The notes beneath the pieces were generated by a model. The model was not told where the DNA came from. It saw only the letters and a program-made list of their open reading frames with translations, and made no database searches. The position numbers were made by a program, and so were the translations under genes. From assembly GCA_018373675.1 (NCBI GenBank), contig JAHAGQ010000003.1, positions 1 through 64,000 of the forward strand: a stretch of 64,000 bases of DNA. Direction: 5' to 3'. Positions 1 through 8,439 of the stretch are shown here, piece after piece. The DNA comes from Collinsella sp. GTDB taxonomy: Bacteria > Actinomycetota > Coriobacteriia > Coriobacteriales > Coriobacteriaceae. Every line of letters begins with the position of its first letter. Positions within the stretch are counted from its first letter, which is position 1.

Positions 1-133
1 CCTCTTGACAACTTATAGGAGCGTCGGTTTTATTTTTGCCCGAGGCGCCATGGTCGGGGGATGCCGGCCAAACGTAGTAGATGGGCCGGTTTCGTGGCGG
101 GAGGCCCCGGGGGCGGCCGGGGTGGAGCCTGAT

Positions 134-180
134 GGGAGGGCGGCGACAGCGCCGCCCTCCCGCGGGGCGCGCCCCGCGGG
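134..180. repeat. Two abutting GC-rich inverted repeats
   Basis: Stem 134-144 pairs perfectly with 151-161 around a six-base loop. A second perfect palindrome spans 159-180, so the two structures share three bases and cannot both form fully. No T tract follows on either strand. They could be an RNA structure at the end of a gene lying left of the window; the function is unknown. Confidence 0.6.
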
Positions 181-265
181 CTTAGTCGGGCATCGCGGGC
201 CCATCGCTCTCGAGTCCGTCCCGCATCCGCGCCGCCGCCCCAGGAAAGTTTTTCCAAAATTGTCC

Positions 266-294
266 TTGCATCGTGGTCCGAGTTCCCGTATAGT
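266..294 (+). promoter_or_regulatory. Promoter of tRNA-Ala
   Basis: TTGCAT (266-271), a 17-base spacer and TATAGT (289-294) lie 12 bases ahead of the mature tRNA 5' end. Both boxes are close to the housekeeping sigma consensus. Confidence 0.75.
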
Positions 295-306
295 ACTTCT
301 TCGCAC

Positions 307-379
307 GGGGGCGTAGCTCAGCTGGGAGAGCGCTTGACTGGCAGTCAAGAGGTCAGGGGTTCGATCCCCCTCGTCTCCA
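307..379 (+). tRNA. tRNA-Ala (anticodon GGC)
   Basis: A complete cloverleaf can be folded: a seven-bp acceptor stem (307-313 with 372-378, two G-U pairs), a D arm starting GCTCAGC, an anticodon stem CTTGA/TCAAG enclosing CTGGCAG (anticodon GGC, reading GCC/GCU), and a T arm with GGTTCGATCC. Discriminator A is at 379. The 3' CCA is not encoded (ACCC follows), so it must be added by tRNA nucleotidyltransferase; the tRNA-Pro in this window does encode CCA. It has its own promoter and terminator. Confidence 0.95.
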
Positions 380-394
380 CCCGAGCATTGAATG

Positions 395-423
395 AGGCTC
401 CAACGCAAGTTGGGGCCTTTTTT
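395..423 (+). terminator. Intrinsic terminator after tRNA-Ala
   Basis: A ten-bp stem (395-404 with 409-418) closes a GCAA tetraloop and is followed by a T run (419-423). It separates the tRNA from the ABC-F gene. Confidence 0.85.
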
Positions 424-454
424 CATATAGGCACACAAGGTCAAAGGCGGCACC

Positions 455-2488
455 ATGATCCTCCTGGTCGACAAGATCGAAAAAAGCTTCGGCGCACGCG
501 TCCTCTTTAGCGGCGCGTCCTTCCAGATCAACCCCGGCGAGCGCTTCGCGCTCGTGGGACCCAACGGCGCCGGCAAAACCACCATGCTCAAGATTATCAT
601 GGGCATCGACAGCCCCGATGCCGGCCAGGTCCAGTACGCCAAGGACTGCCAGGTGGGCTACCTAGAGCAGGAAACCAACCTAGAGCAAAAGGACACCACC
701 ATCCTCGCCGAGGTCATGGCCGCTGCCAAGGAAATCCGCCGCATGGGCGAGCGCGCCAACGAGCTGCAGGCCCAGATCACCGAGCTCTCCGAACAGGGGA
801 AGGACGTCGACGCACTCCTTAACGAGTATGGCCAGGTCCAGGACCGCTTTGAGCATCTGGGCGGCTACGAGCTCGAGAGCAACGCCCGTAAAATCCTGTC
901 CGGCTTGGGCTTTAAGGTCACCGACTTTGAGCGCCCGTGCTCCGAGTTCTCGGGCGGCTGGCAGATGCGCATCGCGCTGGCCAAGCTCTTCCTGCGCCAC
1001 CCCGACCTGCTGCTCCTGGACGAGCCCACCAACCACCTGGACCTCGAGAGCGTCCAGTGGCTGCGCGGCTTTATCGCGAGCTACGATGGCGCCGTCCTCA
1101 TCGTCAGCCACGACCGCGCCTTCATGGACGCCTGCGTCGACCACGTCGCCGCCCTCGAGAACCGCCGCGTGACCACCTACACCGGCAACTACAGCAGCTA
1201 CCTTAAACAGCGCGAGGACAACCTAGAGCAGATGCGCGCCAAGCGTGCCGCTCAGGAGCGCGACATCGCCCACATGCAGGTCTTCGTCGACAAGTTCCGC
1301 TACAAGCCCACCAAGGCTGCCCAGGCCCAGGAGCGCATCCGCAAGATCGAGCAAATCAAAAAGGAGCTTGTCATCCTGCCCGAGGGTCACAAGCACATCG
1401 ACTTTAAGTTCCCCGACCCGCCGCGCTCCGGCGACATGGTCGTAGGGCTCGAGAGCGTGTCCAAGTCCTACGGCGACAAGCACATCTACAGTGACATCGA
1501 TCTCAAGCTCTACCGCGGCGAGCACGTGGCGCTCGTCGGCCCCAACGGCGCCGGCAAGTCCACGCTCATGAAGATCCTCGCTGGCCTGGAGCCGCCCACC
1601 AATGGCACCCGCGACCTGGGCACTAACGTGGGCGTAGCCTACTACGCCCAGCACGCGCTCGAGGGCATGACCGAGTCCAATACCGTCCTGCAAGAGATCG
1701 ACACCGTCACGCCCAAGTGGACCGTGCCGCAGCAGCGCAGCCTGCTGGGCGCCTTCCTGTTTAGCGACAACGACGCAATCGAAAAGCAAGTCCGTGTCCT
1801 CTCCGGCGGCGAAAAGGCACGTCTGGCCCTTGCCAAGATGCTCGTGGCCCCCGAGGCGCTCCTGTGCCTGGACGAGCCCACCAACCACCTGGACATCGAC
1901 TCTGTGGACATGCTCGAGAACGCCCTGCAAAACTTCCCCGGTACCATCGTGCTAATCAGCCACGACGAGCACCTGGTGCGCGCCGTGGCCAACCGCATCA
2001 TCGACATCCGCGACGGCAAGGTCACGGTCTACGATGGCGACTACGACTACTACCTCTACAAGCGCGAGGACCTCGCCGCCCGCGTCGCCGCCGAGGCGGC
2101 AGGGGAGAGCGCGCCGGCCACGGTCAAGTCCACCAAGGCCAGCGCCGCCCAGGTCGACACCCCCGCCGCGACGCCTAAGCCTGCCGAGGGCAAAAAGACC
2201 AAGGAGCAAAAGCGCGCCGAGGCCCAGGCCCGCGCCGCGCTCAACAAAAAGCTCAAGGGTGTGCGCAACCAGCTCAAGAAGATCGAGACGGAGCTCGACA
2301 AAAAGCGCGCCCGCTATGACGAGCTTATGGAATTGATGGCCATCGAAGAGCTTTATGCCGATCAAGACAAGTTCAATGCCGCGCTGGGGGAATATAACGG
2401 CCTTAAGCAAGAGCTGCCCAAGCTCGAGGACGAATGGCTGGAGCTTTCCACCCAGATCGAAGAGGAGACCGCGCGTGAACTCTCGTAA
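455..2488 (+). CDS. ABC-F family ATPase (Uup/EttA type)
   Basis: Soluble ATPase with two nucleotide-binding domains and no membrane segment. The first domain has Walker A GPNGAGKT (35-42), a signature SGG near 165 and DEPTNHLD near 190; the second has Walker A near 362, [10 protein letters not shown] near 448 and DEPTNHLD near 473. A charged linker between the domains and a Lys/Glu-rich coiled-coil C-terminus (about 590-677) fit ABC-F proteins, which act on ribosomes as translation factors or antibiotic-protection proteins rather than in transport. The long C-terminal coiled coil favours a Uup-like subtype, but the subfamily cannot be settled by eye. The start is the first ATG after the tRNA terminator, with an AAAGGCGG stretch upstream. 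The next gene overlaps its stop. Confidence 0.9.
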   Translation: MILLVDKIEKSFGARVLFSGASFQINPGERFALVGPNGAGKTTMLKIIMGIDSPDAGQVQYAKDCQVGYLEQETNLEQKDTTILAEVMAAAKEIRRMGERANELQAQITELSEQGKDVDALLNEYGQVQDRFEHLGGYELESNARKILSGLGFKVTDFERPCSEFSGGWQMRIALAKLFLRHPDLLLLDEPTNHLDLESVQWLRGFIASYDGAVLIVSHDRAFMDACVDHVAALENRRVTTYTGNYSSYLKQREDNLEQMRAKRAAQERDIAHMQVFVDKFRYKPTKAAQAQERIRKIEQIKKELVILPEGHKHIDFKFPDPPRSGDMVVGLESVSKSYGDKHIYSDIDLKLYRGEHVALVGPNGAGKSTLMKILAGLEPPTNGTRDLGTNVGVAYYAQHALEGMTESNTVLQEIDTVTPKWTVPQQRSLLGAFLFSDNDAIEKQVRVLSGGEKARLALAKMLVAPEALLCLDEPTNHLDIDSVDMLENALQNFPGTIVLISHDEHLVRAVANRIIDIRDGKVTVYDGDYDYYLYKREDLAARVAAEAAGESAPATVKSTKASAAQVDTPAATPKPAEGKKTKEQKRAEAQARAALNKKLKGVRNQLKKIETELDKKRARYDELMELMAIEELYADQDKFNAALGEYNGLKQELPKLEDEWLELSTQIEEETARELS

Positions 2489-2771
2489 AGCCGCTGCCGT
2501 GGCGATGAGCATCATCGCCATCGCTTGTCGCATCTGCGGCATTTTTATGAGCGCGATGACCGTGCTGCTGTGCTTTAGCGGCCTCACCGCCAAGCTGCAG
2601 ATCGTGGGCTTTGTCGTTGAGCTTTCGCGCGCGCTGCCGAGCGCCATCGCCGGCTACGGCGTCATTACGTCGCCCTTTGGCGGCGTGTTCCGCCTGGATT
2701 ACGCTATCGTGGCCGTCATCCTGTTTGTGGCCGACTACCTGCTCACGCGCGCCTCGCGCCGCGTCCGCTAG
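2475..2771 (+). CDS. Small hydrophobic membrane protein, function unknown
   Basis: 98 residues with two or three predicted membrane segments (about 8-30, 36-55 and 72-92) and a basic C-terminus ending SRRVR. The GTG start at 2475 lies inside the end of the ABC-F gene, with GAGGAGA eight bases upstream, so the two are translationally coupled; a longer frame running deeper into the ABC-F gene is unlikely. The protease gene follows after nine bases. I recognise no family. Position suggests a small membrane protein co-expressed with the downstream membrane protease. Confidence 0.7.
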   Translation: MNSRKAAAVAMSIIAIACRICGIFMSAMTVLLCFSGLTAKLQIVGFVVELSRALPSAIAGYGVITSPFGGVFRLDYAIVAVILFVADYLLTRASRRVR

Positions 2772-2780
2772 GGGAGCGCC

Positions 2781-3464
2781 ATGTCCAGCAGCTACATCAT
2801 GAACCTGCTCGCGAGCGCCGTCGCCGTCATTGTGGGCATCGTCATCCACGAGAGTGCGCACGCCGCCGCGGCCTGGGCACTCGGCGATAAGACGGCCCGA
2901 TCGCGCGGTCGTGTCTCGCTCAACCCGCTCAACCATATCGACCCGTTTGGCACCATCATCCTGCCGCTGCTGATGCTCGCCGCCGGTGGCCCGGTGTTCG
3001 CCTTCGCCAAGCCCGTGCCCGTCTATCTCAACAACCTCAAGCACCCCAAGCGCGACGAGGTCCTGGTGAGCGTAGCCGGCCCTGCATCGAACATCGCGTT
3101 GGCATGTCTTACGGCCGCCCTCATGCACCTGACCTACGGCAACCTCTACGCCAGCATGTCCTTTGCCGTGACATCACAAATCATGAATTTCGGCGCCACG
3201 TTTATCGTGGTCAACCTGTCACTCGCGTTCTTTAACCTCATCCCGATCCCGCCGCTCGATGGCTCATCGATCATCGTGCCCTTCCTCAAGGGCAAGGCGC
3301 TCGCCAACTACTACCGTCTGCAGCAATACGCCATGCCCATCCTCATCTTGGTGCTGTATCTGCTGCCCATGTGGACCGGCATCGATGTGATCGGCCGCTA
3401 TTTCGACGTTACCGTGTATCCGCTTGCTGAACAGCTGCTCAACTTCGCAATCGCCGGCATCTAA
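2781..3464 (+). CDS. Site-2 protease family (M50) membrane metalloprotease
   Basis: 227-residue integral membrane protein with the zinc motif HESAH (H23-E24-S25-A26-H27) in the first membrane helix and a second-half PPLDGS motif near 160 that supplies the third metal ligand. Several more hydrophobic segments and an FGT/PFG loop match the short bacterial S2P-like branch (YwhC type) that lacks a PDZ domain. Such enzymes cut substrates within the membrane; the substrate is not known here. In many Gram-positive bacteria this gene sits directly before scpA-scpB, as here. It starts ten bases after the small membrane protein. Confidence 0.88.
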   Translation: MSSSYIMNLLASAVAVIVGIVIHESAHAAAAWALGDKTARSRGRVSLNPLNHIDPFGTIILPLLMLAAGGPVFAFAKPVPVYLNNLKHPKRDEVLVSVAGPASNIALACLTAALMHLTYGNLYASMSFAVTSQIMNFGATFIVVNLSLAFFNLIPIPPLDGSSIIVPFLKGKALANYYRLQQYAMPILILVLYLLPMWTGIDVIGRYFDVTVYPLAEQLLNFAIAGI

Positions 3465-3548
3465 GGTAAACTTACAGGTCGACCGTGCAAAACGGTCGCA
3501 ACATGCACCCAAACCGCGCCGCGAAGGCGCCGTCAAAGGAGGTCGAAG

Positions 3549-4358
3549 ATGTCGTATCGCGTGTCGACGCAGGTCTACAGCGGACCGTTCGACCTGCTGC
3601 TGCAGCTGGTAACCCGCCAAAAAGTAGATATCGGCGCCATCTCTATCAGCGAGGTGGCCGAACAGTACCTTGCCGAGGCCGAGCGCATCGAGGCACTGGA
3701 CCTGGACGTGGCGAGCGACTTTTTGCTGGTCGCGGCAACCCTTTTGGACATTAAGGCCGCCTCGCTGGTGCCGCAGGAGGCCCCGCGCAAAGCCGACGAC
3801 GATGACGAGTTCGACGAAGACCTCGAGGAGCTCAGCACGCTTGACGGCGACGCGCTGCGTGAGGTCCTAATCCAGCGCCTGATCGCCTACAAGCAGTTTA
3901 AAGGCGCGGCTGCGGCCCTCGGTGCCCGCATGCAGGCCGAAAGCCGCATGCACCCGCGTGTGGCCGGCCCCGATCCTGAGTTCCTTGGCCTTATGCCCGA
4001 CTACCTGGCCGGCATTACTCTGCGCGGTCTAGCCGTCATCTGCGCCGACCTGGATGGCAAGCGACAGACCTTCCTGCTCGAGGCCGAGCACGTGGCGCCG
4101 CATCGCGTACCGCTCGACTTGACCGTGGCCTCAGTCGACCGCTTTACCATGACGCACCAAACCTGCACCTTCCGCGAGCTACTGGACGGCGATGCCACCA
4201 CCGAGCAGCTCGTCGTCACCTTCCTAGCTATGCTTGAGCTCGCCAAGCGCGGCTCGCTCACGCTGAGCCAGGACGAGATCTTTGGAACCATCCGCATCAA
4301 CCGCGTCGAGGGCGCCGAGGCCTATGTGCCCGGCGAGGGCCCCGAGCTCACCGAATAG
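3549..4358 (+). CDS. scpA: Segregation and condensation protein A
   Basis: Kleisin subunit of the SMC-ScpAB condensin, which compacts and segregates the chromosome. The N-terminus has the diagnostic YSGPFDLLLQLV stretch (residues 10-21) that binds the SMC neck, followed by LDIKAASLV and an acidic linker (about 78-97). The C-terminal winged helix (about 195-260) would contact the SMC head. 269 residues is a normal family length. AAAGGAGG lies ahead of the ATG. scpB begins 12 bases downstream, the usual operon order. Confidence 0.95.
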   Translation: MSYRVSTQVYSGPFDLLLQLVTRQKVDIGAISISEVAEQYLAEAERIEALDLDVASDFLLVAATLLDIKAASLVPQEAPRKADDDDEFDEDLEELSTLDGDALREVLIQRLIAYKQFKGAAAALGARMQAESRMHPRVAGPDPEFLGLMPDYLAGITLRGLAVICADLDGKRQTFLLEAEHVAPHRVPLDLTVASVDRFTMTHQTCTFRELLDGDATTEQLVVTFLAMLELAKRGSLTLSQDEIFGTIRINRVEGAEAYVPGEGPELTE

Positions 4359-4369
4359 GAGCCGCAACC

Positions 4370-5098
4370 ATGTCAACCCTTTCCACGCTGGAGGCAAACA
4401 GCCTCAAAGGCGCCCTCGAGGCGCTGCTGCTGGTGTCGAGCGACCCCGTGAGCGCACCCGCGCTGGCAGGTGCGTTGGATATCGCCCCGGGCGAATGCGC
4501 GTCGCTGCTCGCCGAGCTCAAGGTTGAGTATGAGGAGGCCAACCGCGGCTTTCAGCTGCGCGAGGTTGCCGGCGGCTGGCGCCTGTTTACTCACCCCGCC
4601 TACCACGACGTGGTCGAGGCCTACGTGCTGAGCTGGGACACGCAAAAGCTGTCGCAAGCGGCGCTCGAAACCCTGGCCGTCATCGCATACCACCAGCCTG
4701 TGACGCGCGAGGCGGTCAAGGGCATCCGTGGCGTCAATTCCGACGGCGTCATTGCGTCACTCGTCGACAAGGGCCTGGTGCGTGAGCTCGGCCGCGACCC
4801 CCAGCGCGGTCAAGCCATCATCTACGGCACGACCAACGCCTTCTTGGAAAAATTCGGCCTGCGCTCCACCCGTGATCTGCCCGATCTGGAGCAGTTTGCC
4901 CCCGACGAGCAGTCGCGTCAGTTTATCCGCGAGCGCCTGAGCGGCCGCAGTATTCAGTCCACGCTCGAGGAGCAGGCCGAAGACCTGGACGAAGAGCGCG
5001 AACTGCTCGATACCGATGTTGAAGATGTTGAGGCAGTCGAGGACTTGGAGACCCTGGTCGTCGACGACCCCTCGGAGGATTTACATGACGAGGACTAA
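4370..5098 (+). CDS. scpB: Segregation and condensation protein B
   Basis: Partner of ScpA in the SMC complex; dimers hold two tandem winged-helix domains. Seen here are the N-terminal helix region LKGALEALLLVSSDPV and the conserved LSQAALETLAVIAYHQPVTR segment (about 87-106). GVNSDGVIASLVDKGLV follows. After residue 190 comes a strongly acidic tail that is poorly conserved in the family. The start ATG has GGAGCC upstream. The downstream pseudouridine synthase gene begins 22 bases later, the common scpA-scpB-rluB arrangement. Confidence 0.94.
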   Translation: MSTLSTLEANSLKGALEALLLVSSDPVSAPALAGALDIAPGECASLLAELKVEYEEANRGFQLREVAGGWRLFTHPAYHDVVEAYVLSWDTQKLSQAALETLAVIAYHQPVTREAVKGIRGVNSDGVIASLVDKGLVRELGRDPQRGQAIIYGTTNAFLEKFGLRSTRDLPDLEQFAPDEQSRQFIRERLSGRSIQSTLEEQAEDLDEERELLDTDVEDVEAVEDLETLVVDDPSEDLHDED

Positions 5099-5120
5099 CG
5101 AAGTAGGGGAGACGCGTGCC

Positions 5121-6050
5121 ATGGGCAACGCAGTACCCGCAACCGACGCCCAGTCCGTCTATCCGCACACCATGCGCCTGCAGCGCTTTTTGGCGCGCGC
5201 GGGCGTGGCGAGCCGCCGCGGCTCGGAGGACCTGATGACCGCCGGTCGCGTGACCGTCAACGGCCAGGTCGCGACCGAGCTGGGCACCAAGGTCGACGTC
5301 GACCGCGACCACATCGAGGTCGACGGCATGGTCGTCAAGCTCAACCAGGGCGCCGTGTACTTGATGCTCTACAAGCCGACCGGCTACCTCACCACCATGA
5401 GCGACCCGCAGGAGCGCCCTTGTGTGGCCGACCTGGTCCCCCGCGACCGCTTTCCGGGACTTTTCCCGGTGGGTCGCCTGGACCGCGACACCACGGGCCT
5501 TTTGCTCTTTACCACCGACGGCGACCTATCGCAGGACCTGCTGCACCCCAGCAAACACGTCTACAAGACCTACCAGGCGCTCGTGGACGGGCGACTGACC
5601 GACCGCGATCTAGAACCGCTCCGCCGTGGCATCGAGCTCGACGACGGCCTGTGCCAGCCGGCAATCTGCCGTGTCATTAACGCGCGCGAGGCCGAGGCAG
5701 TGGCGCCGCAAGGCGTCAAGCCCGGCACCACTGCCGTCGAGGTCATCATCCGCGAGGGACGCAAGAATCAGGTCAAGCGCATGCTGAGCAAGATTCATCA
5801 TCCGGTGATCCGTCTGCACCGCTGCAACTTTGCCGGCCTGGAGCTCAAGGACGTGGCCAAGGGCTCGTGGCGCGAGCTCACCGACCGCGAGGTGCAGATC
5901 CTCAAAAGCGGTGGCATCCCGCCCAAACAGGCGAGCGCAAAGCGCAACGGCGACAAGCCCCAAGACACGCCCGCCAGCCGCACGCGTCACCACGGCAGCC
6001 ACGGCTCCGCACCCAAGCGCAACACCTACCGCGAGCGCTACACGGGCTAG
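5121..6050 (+). CDS. rluB: 16S/23S rRNA pseudouridine synthase (RluB/RsuA family)
   Basis: 309 residues. An S4 RNA-binding domain occupies about 14-60 (RLQRFLARAGVASRRGSEDL), followed by the RsuA/RluB catalytic domain with GRLDRDTTGLLLFTTDGD near 118-135; the Asp in GRLDRDT is the nucleophile. The family converts uridine to pseudouridine in the 23S peptidyl-transferase region (RluB) or in 16S rRNA (RsuA); gene order after scpB favours RluB. The tail after about 270 is basic and low-complexity, suited to RNA contact. I chose ATG 5121 because GGGGAGA sits just before it; upstream in-frame ATGs lie inside scpB. Confidence 0.9.
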   Translation: MGNAVPATDAQSVYPHTMRLQRFLARAGVASRRGSEDLMTAGRVTVNGQVATELGTKVDVDRDHIEVDGMVVKLNQGAVYLMLYKPTGYLTTMSDPQERPCVADLVPRDRFPGLFPVGRLDRDTTGLLLFTTDGDLSQDLLHPSKHVYKTYQALVDGRLTDRDLEPLRRGIELDDGLCQPAICRVINAREAEAVAPQGVKPGTTAVEVIIREGRKNQVKRMLSKIHHPVIRLHRCNFAGLELKDVAKGSWRELTDREVQILKSGGIPPKQASAKRNGDKPQDTPASRTRHHGSHGSAPKRNTYRERYTG

Positions 6051-6116
6051 GCAACCCGCCGCGCCTCAACGCCCGCGAACCATACCAGCACGTCAACCAT
6101 CGAAAGGAAGCATTGC

Positions 6117-6803
6117 ATGATCGTCGCCATCGACGGCCCCGCCGGTTCCGGCAAGTCCACCATCGCCAAGGAGATCGCCCGCCAGCTGGGCTTTAACAAG
6201 CTCGACACGGGCGCCATGTATCGCGCCGTCACCTTCGCCGCGCTCGACCGCGGCATCGACCTGGACGACGAGGCGGCCATCGACGCCCTCGCCGAGCAGA
6301 TCGAGATCCGCTTTACCAACGGCACTGGCGAAGACACGCGCCTGACCATCGACGGCCAGGACGCTTCGGCCGCCATCCGCACCCCGCAGGTCGACGCCAA
6401 CGTGTCCAAGGTCTCGGCCTACCCGGGCGTGCGCGCCGCCATGCTCATCCATCAGCGCCGCGCCGCCGAGGACCGCGATATCGTGGCCGAGGGTCGCGAC
6501 ATCGGAACCGTCGTGTTCCCTAACGCGCAGGTCAAGGTCTTCCTGACCGCCGACCCGCGCGAGCGCGCCCGCCGCCGCGTGCTGCAGCGTCACCAAAACG
6601 ACGCCCAGCCGCTCACGCCCGCGCAACTCGAGGCCGAGGTCGACGAGACCCTCGACGCCCTTAGGCAGCGCGACAAGCTTGACAGCAGCCGCGAGGTCGC
6701 CCCGCTCGTGCCCGCCGAGGACGCCGTGCACGTCGACTCCACCGCCCACACCATCGACGAGGTCGTCTCGATAATCGAGGACCTTATCAACCAAAGGAGG
6801 TAG
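6117..6803 (+). CDS. cmk: Cytidylate kinase
   Basis: Phosphorylates CMP and dCMP with ATP in pyrimidine salvage and CTP/dCTP supply. The P-loop GPAGSGKST is at 7-15, followed by LDTGAMYRA (29-37), the conserved nucleotide-monophosphate recognition motif. VAEGRDIGTVVFP (about 123-135) and DPRERARRR (the lid) are present. 228 residues is the usual length. AAAGGAAG precedes the ATG. plsC starts three bases after the stop, a linkage also seen in Bacillota, where cmk is followed by an acyltransferase and ispH. Confidence 0.95.
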   Translation: MIVAIDGPAGSGKSTIAKEIARQLGFNKLDTGAMYRAVTFAALDRGIDLDDEAAIDALAEQIEIRFTNGTGEDTRLTIDGQDASAAIRTPQVDANVSKVSAYPGVRAAMLIHQRRAAEDRDIVAEGRDIGTVVFPNAQVKVFLTADPRERARRRVLQRHQNDAQPLTPAQLEAEVDETLDALRQRDKLDSSREVAPLVPAEDAVHVDSTAHTIDEVVSIIEDLINQRR

Positions 6804-6806
6804 CCC

Positions 6807-7535
6807 ATGCGCCTGTTTCAGCAGACGCCCGAGGACTATTACAACGCCCCCTACGCCGAGTTTCCAGCGCTCATCCGCGGCACCGTCGTCGTAGTCATGG
6901 CCATCCTTTGGGCCTTCTCCAAGCTCATGTGGCGCTGGAAGGTCGAGGACGCCGATCTTCTGTTTGAGCGCCAGGAAGGCCGCGGCAGCGTGGTCATCTG
7001 CAACCACACCTCGATGGCCGAGCTCTTGGCCGTGGAGACGGCGCTGTTCTTTGGGGGGCGCCGCATTCGTCCCATCTTTAAGTCCGAGTTCGCCAAGAGC
7101 AAGATTGTGCGCTGGGCCTTTAGCCGCGTTGGCGGCATCCCCGTGGAGCGTGGCACTGCCGATATGAAGTGCCTGCGCGCCGCCCAGCATGCGCTGCAGC
7201 GCGGCGAGGACGTTCTGATCTTCCCCGAGGGCACGCGCATCCGCTCGCGCGAGATCAAACCCGAGGTCCACGGCGGTTTTGCGCTCATCGCTCAGATGGG
7301 CAAGGCACCTGTGAACCCGCTCGCCATTTGCGGCTGGTCCGACATCACGCCCGCGGGCAAAAAGATCATGCGTCCCAAGAAATGCTGGATCCGCGCCGGC
7401 AAGGCTGTCTCGCTTTCCGACGCACCGGCCGGGCTTAAGCGCACGGAGCGCCTGGAATGGTTTGAGTCCGAGGCCATGAACCGCGTCTACGCCATGCGCG
7501 ACGACCTGTGCGCCGAACACCCGGGCAGGTTCTAG
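6807..7535 (+). CDS. plsC: 1-acyl-sn-glycerol-3-phosphate acyltransferase (PlsC family)
   Basis: Transfers an acyl chain to lysophosphatidic acid to make phosphatidic acid at the membrane. An N-terminal hydrophobic segment (about 24-42) anchors it. Motif II GGIPVERG, motif III FPEGTR (about 140-145) and a motif IV Pro are present. The catalytic H(X)4D motif is altered: NHTSMAE places His67 with Glu72 instead of Asp. The rest of the protein looks intact, so it may work with a Glu or be a specialised paralogue. AGGAGG lies before the ATG; it is tightly packed between cmk and ispH. Confidence 0.85.
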   Translation: MRLFQQTPEDYYNAPYAEFPALIRGTVVVVMAILWAFSKLMWRWKVEDADLLFERQEGRGSVVICNHTSMAELLAVETALFFGGRRIRPIFKSEFAKSKIVRWAFSRVGGIPVERGTADMKCLRAAQHALQRGEDVLIFPEGTRIRSREIKPEVHGGFALIAQMGKAPVNPLAICGWSDITPAGKKIMRPKKCWIRAGKAVSLSDAPAGLKRTERLEWFESEAMNRVYAMRDDLCAEHPGRF

Positions 7536-7537
7536 CC

Positions 7538-8437
7538 ATGGGCGAGGAAGTCATGAACACTGCCGAGGCTGTGGCCGGAAAGGCAGACGCCCCCACCATC
7601 GAAATCGCTGCCCACGCCGGCACCTGCTACGGCGTGCAACGCGCGCTCGATATGGCATTGGCGGCCGCCCCGCAGGCGGGGGAGACCGCTCAGGTCCACA
7701 CCCTGGGCCCGCTCATCCATAACCCCATCGTGGTACGCGAGCTCGCTGAGGCAGGCGTTGGCTTGGCCGAAACCCTGGACGACGCCGCAACCGGCACCGT
7801 GATCATCCGCGCCCACGGCGTGGTGCCGCAGGTAATCGATGCTGCCCGCAAGCGCGGCCTAAACGTGGTCGACGCCACCTGCCCCTACGTGAAGAAAGTC
7901 CATATGGCAGCCGAGCGCCTGGTGCGCGAGGGCTACCGCGTGGTGGTCGTAGGCGAGCCGGGTCACCCCGAGGTCGAGGGCATTCTTGGCCACGCCGGCA
8001 AAGATGCACAGGTCGTGAGCTGTGCCGCCGACGCCAATGCCTTGTCGCTCAAGGGCAAGGTAGGCCTCGTCGTGCAGACCACCCAGACCGCGCAGAACCT
8101 CGCCGAGGTCGTGGCAGCTATCACCCCGCGCGTGCAGGAGCTGCGTGTGATCAACACCATTTGCGCTGCCACAAGTGAACGTCAACAGGCAGCAGCCACA
8201 CTTGCCAACCGCTGCGACTGCATGGTCGTCGTGGGCGGCAAGAACTCGGGCAACACCCGCCGCCTGGCGCAGATTTGCGCAGACGCCTGCGAGCGCACGC
8301 ATCACATCGAGGAAGCTTCAGAGCTTGAGACCGCTTGGTTTACCGACGCTCACCACATCGGCATCACCGCCGGAGCCTCCACCCCGCAAGAACACATCGA
8401 GCGCGCCGTCGAGCGCATCAAGGAGTTTTGCCGCTAA
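7538..8437 (+). CDS. ispH: 4-hydroxy-3-methylbut-2-enyl diphosphate reductase
   Basis: Last enzyme of the MEP isoprenoid pathway; reduces HMBPP to IPP and DMAPP with a 4Fe-4S cluster. The three cluster cysteines are visible in GTCYGV (C30), DATCPYV (about 114) and NTICAAT (about 209). HTLGPLIHNP, RAHGV and TAGASTPQ motifs complete the active site. Two starts are possible: ATG 7538, or ATG 7553, which has GAGGAAG close upstream; both keep every conserved motif. It follows plsC by two bases and precedes the radical-SAM gene by two. Confidence 0.94.
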   Translation: MGEEVMNTAEAVAGKADAPTIEIAAHAGTCYGVQRALDMALAAAPQAGETAQVHTLGPLIHNPIVVRELAEAGVGLAETLDDAATGTVIIRAHGVVPQVIDAARKRGLNVVDATCPYVKKVHMAAERLVREGYRVVVVGEPGHPEVEGILGHAGKDAQVVSCAADANALSLKGKVGLVVQTTQTAQNLAEVVAAITPRVQELRVINTICAATSERQQAAATLANRCDCMVVVGGKNSGNTRRLAQICADACERTHHIEEASELETAWFTDAHHIGITAGASTPQEHIERAVERIKEFCR

Positions 8438-8439
8438 TC

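Larger units (their letters stand above)
1..306. other. Gene-free leader region with GC-rich palindromes
   Basis: I see no credible gene here; both strands hold only low-complexity Gly/Ala/Arg/Pro-rich frames. A TTGACA (5-10) with a 17-base spacer to TTTTAT (28-33) could be a promoter, but nothing clear lies downstream. Two adjacent hairpins follow: an 11-bp perfect stem at 134-144/151-161 and a 22-bp perfect palindrome at 159-180. Neither is followed by a T run, so they are not ordinary intrinsic terminators. The tRNA-Ala promoter starts at 266. Confidence 0.5.

Noticed and set aside
5016..5120. Longer N-terminus of the pseudouridine synthase
   Set aside because: The added residues come from the scpB coding region read in another frame; ATG 5121 has a good ribosome site and leads straight into the S4 domain.
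6093..7520. Minus-strand frame of 475 codons opposite cmk and plsC
   Set aside because: No ribosome site and no motif; cmk and plsC on the plus strand are unambiguous.
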